Source: JANNSX01 sp041397825 (GTDB taxonomy: Bacteria; Pseudomonadota; Alphaproteobacteria; Rhizobiales; Hyphomicrobiaceae). From it: 64,000 nucleotides of DNA. The position numbers were made by a program, and so were the translations under genes. The notes under the pieces were generated by a model that was not told where the DNA came from, searched no databases, and worked only from the letters and a program-made list of their open reading frames with translations. This document shows, one piece after another, positions 62,642-64,000 of this stretch. Location of the stretch: NCBI GenBank assembly GCA_041397825.1, contig JAWKVX010000003.1, positions 836,758 through 900,757 on the forward strand, in the 5' to 3' direction. Within the stretch, counting starts at the first letter, position 1. Each line of letters starts with the position of its first letter.

Positions 62642-62770
62642 TTTCATTTGCGTGTCCGTGATCCGGCCGCGGCTCGGTTCGGATCTGTCGGCATCGGCCC
62701 CGCCGGTGCAGAGGAGGGCCCGCCCGGCAGGCGCAAGCCTGCGCTGGTCAGCGGTGAGGAGAAGCCCAAC

Positions 62771-63388
62771 ATGACCAAACGCGTCTCTGCCAAGCATAAA
62801 ATCGATCGCCGGATGGGCGAGAACATCTGGGGCCGGCCGAAGAGCCCGCTCAACAAGCGCGAGTACGGCCCCGGCCAGCATGGCCAGCGCCGCCGCGGCA
62901 AGACCTCCGACTACGGCGCCCAGCTCAAGGCCAAGCAGAAGCTCAAGGGCTACTACGCCAATATCGGCGAGAAGCAGTTCAAAAACATCTACTACGAGGC
63001 CGCCCGCCTCAAGGGCGACACCTCCGAGCAGCTGATCGGGCTCCTCGAGAGCCGGCTCGACGCCCTCGTCTACCGCGCCAAGTTCGTGCCGACGATGTTC
63101 GCCGCCCGCCAGCTCGTCAATCACGGGCACATCAAGGTCAACGGCCGCCGCGTCACGGTGCCGAGCTACCGCTGCAAGGTCGGCGACGAGATCCAGATCA
63201 AGGAAGCCTCGCGCGAGATTCCGATGGTGCTCGACGCCAGCCAGTCGGCCGAGCGCGAGACGCCGGACTATCTGACGGTCGATCACAACAAGCAGACGGC
63301 GCAGTTCGTGCGCGTCCCGGCCTTTTCCGACGTGCCCTATCCGGTGAAGATGGAGCCGCACCTCGTCATCGAGTTCTACTCGCGCTGA
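62771..63388 (+). CDS. rpsD: 30S ribosomal protein S4
   Basis: A 205-residue primary-binding protein of the small ribosomal subunit. KSPLNKREYGPGQHGQRRRG is the typical alphaproteobacterial S4 segment; the S4 RNA-binding domain is LVNHGHIKVNGRRVTVPSY, and the protein ends PHLVIEFYSR. GAGGAG lies 9 nt before the ATG at 62771. Zinc-type N-terminal Cys residues are absent. Confidence 0.98.
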   Translation: MTKRVSAKHKIDRRMGENIWGRPKSPLNKREYGPGQHGQRRRGKTSDYGAQLKAKQKLKGYYANIGEKQFKNIYYEAARLKGDTSEQLIGLLESRLDALVYRAKFVPTMFAARQLVNHGHIKVNGRRVTVPSYRCKVGDEIQIKEASREIPMVLDASQSAERETPDYLTVDHNKQTAQFVRVPAFSDVPYPVKMEPHLVIEFYSR

Positions 63389-63414
63389 CGAGGCGGACAT
63401 CGCCGCAATTGTCC

Positions 63415-63446
63415 CGCGGGCCTGGGCCTCACAGCCCGGGCCCGCG
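63415..63446 (+). terminator. Rho-independent terminator of rpsD
   Basis: CGCGGGCCTGGGC pairs with GCCCGGGCCCGCG around CTCACA, with one T-G wobble, 26 nt after the rpsD stop. It is followed by TTGCGTTT. Confidence 0.8.
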
Positions 63447-63460
63447 TTGCGTTTGATCGC

Positions 63461-63898
63461 CTACACCTCCAAGGGGTCGGGCGGCTTGGGCTTGGGCTCG
63501 GGCGGCAGGCCGCCGGCCCGGGCCCCGCGCCGCAACCGCCGGTAACGGCCGAGCGCCCGGGCGAGCCGCCGCTCGTCCCAGGGCTTGGGCCCGAGCCCCT
63601 TCCGCACCTCCTTCTCCATCAGGGCGAGCAGTCCGCGCTCCAGGCGCAGCTCGGCCGTGCGGATGGCGAAGGCCCGGGCGTTCTTCTTGCGCTCGCGCTT
63701 CAACTCGGCCCGCCGGTCGGCCTCGCTTTTCTGCAGCCGCTGCAACATCACCTTCAACACGGCGCTCTTGGCGAGGTCGATGATCCGATCCCGCTCGGCC
63801 GGGTCCATCGGCGGCAGCTCGGCGGCGATCAGCTCGTGGGGCGTCGGCTCGCGCGGCGGCGCCGGCGCCTCCGTCTCGTCCGTCTGGTCCGCACTCAT
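63461..63898 (-). CDS. Hypothetical charged helical protein
   Basis: A 145-residue protein. An acidic/Pro-rich start (MSADQTDETEAP) leads to ERDRIIDLAKSAVLKVMLQR, then a strongly basic helix (DRRAELKRERKKNARAF) and a Pro-rich end (PPEPKPKPPDPLEV). GAGGTG precedes the ATG at 63898. No family was recognised. It is convergent with rpsD across the terminator. Confidence 0.6.
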   Translation of the reverse strand: MSADQTDETEAPAPPREPTPHELIAAELPPMDPAERDRIIDLAKSAVLKVMLQRLQKSEADRRAELKRERKKNARAFAIRTAELRLERGLLALMEKEVRKGLGPKPWDERRLARALGRYRRLRRGARAGGLPPEPKPKPPDPLEV

Positions 63899-64000
63899 GG
63901 CACCTCGTCTCCTGCTCTCTGGGCCCCGGGTTGTCCGCCCTCTGCCCTTCGCCGGGCCCGCGCCCGGCAAGCCAACGCTCCGCCCGGCCCCGCACCGCGA

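Overview
The window is high-GC DNA with densely packed genes on both strands. It reads as a chromosomal segment of an alphaproteobacterium: secG next to pyrG, a BetI-like TetR regulator, a DUF2852 membrane protein, an AsmA-family protein, HspQ, a zinc-free ribosomal protein L36, rpsD, and NADP-type icd. The genus cannot be fixed from the sequence. No rRNA, tRNA, CRISPR array, transposase or prophage gene was recognised.

Layout. Positions 0.1-6.6 kb hold small housekeeping and stress genes (alkyl-base glycosylase-like, GFA-type zinc protein, YciI-like, PucR-type regulator, malyl-CoA lyase-like aldolase, HspQ with a long basic tail), then a 1.1-kb gene-poor stretch and a bacterioferritin. Positions 6.8-21.2 kb carry one long minus-strand gene train of 14 genes, driven from a divergent LysR gene at 21.3 kb. 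It contains three Rieske oxygenase alpha subunits, two enolase-superfamily enzymes, a flavin/4Fe-4S demethylase-type oxidoreductase, an M24-fold protein whose metal and active-site residues match the DMSP lyase DddP, two paralogous stand-alone flavodiiron-like metallo-beta-lactamase proteins, a methyltransferase, two SDRs, an MDR oxidoreductase and a GNAT. All three Rieske proteins have Glu at the inter-subunit bridging position, as in quaternary-ammonium oxygenases. The train is therefore best read as a betaine or sulfonium (onium) catabolic operon of unknown substrate. A TauE/SafE permease lies just beyond.

Positions 23.1-28.1 kb are housekeeping (dusA, DUF1801, MscS channel, SPFH plus NfeD pair). 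Positions 28.3-38.3 kb form a surface and secretion region: a LuxR-type regulator divergent from an RTX protein with a perfect palindrome between them, a YadA-type trimeric autotransporter with a 105-bp stalk repeat, an extensin-like lipoprotein and a 1366-residue RTX/beta-roll protein. The first RTX gene loses its C-terminal secretion tail through a -1 shift exactly at a T TTT TTT heptamer.

Positions 38.7-50.7 kb carry DUF2852, TetR/BetI-like, L36, a frameshifted TPR gene, UvrD, a 1298-residue AsmA protein, SecG and CTP synthase. Positions 50.8-64 kb carry an amidase with an M15 peptidase-like protein, a caspase-like protein with a YARHG-type C-terminus, a GST, icd, an acyl-CoA synthetase with an orphan biotin-dependent carboxyltransferase subunit, an EamA transporter coupled to an unusual extended TrmJ, rpsD and two hypothetical genes.

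Starts were chosen by Shine-Dalgarno match, family length and overlap with neighbours. Many starts in the catabolic operon are TTG or GTG.
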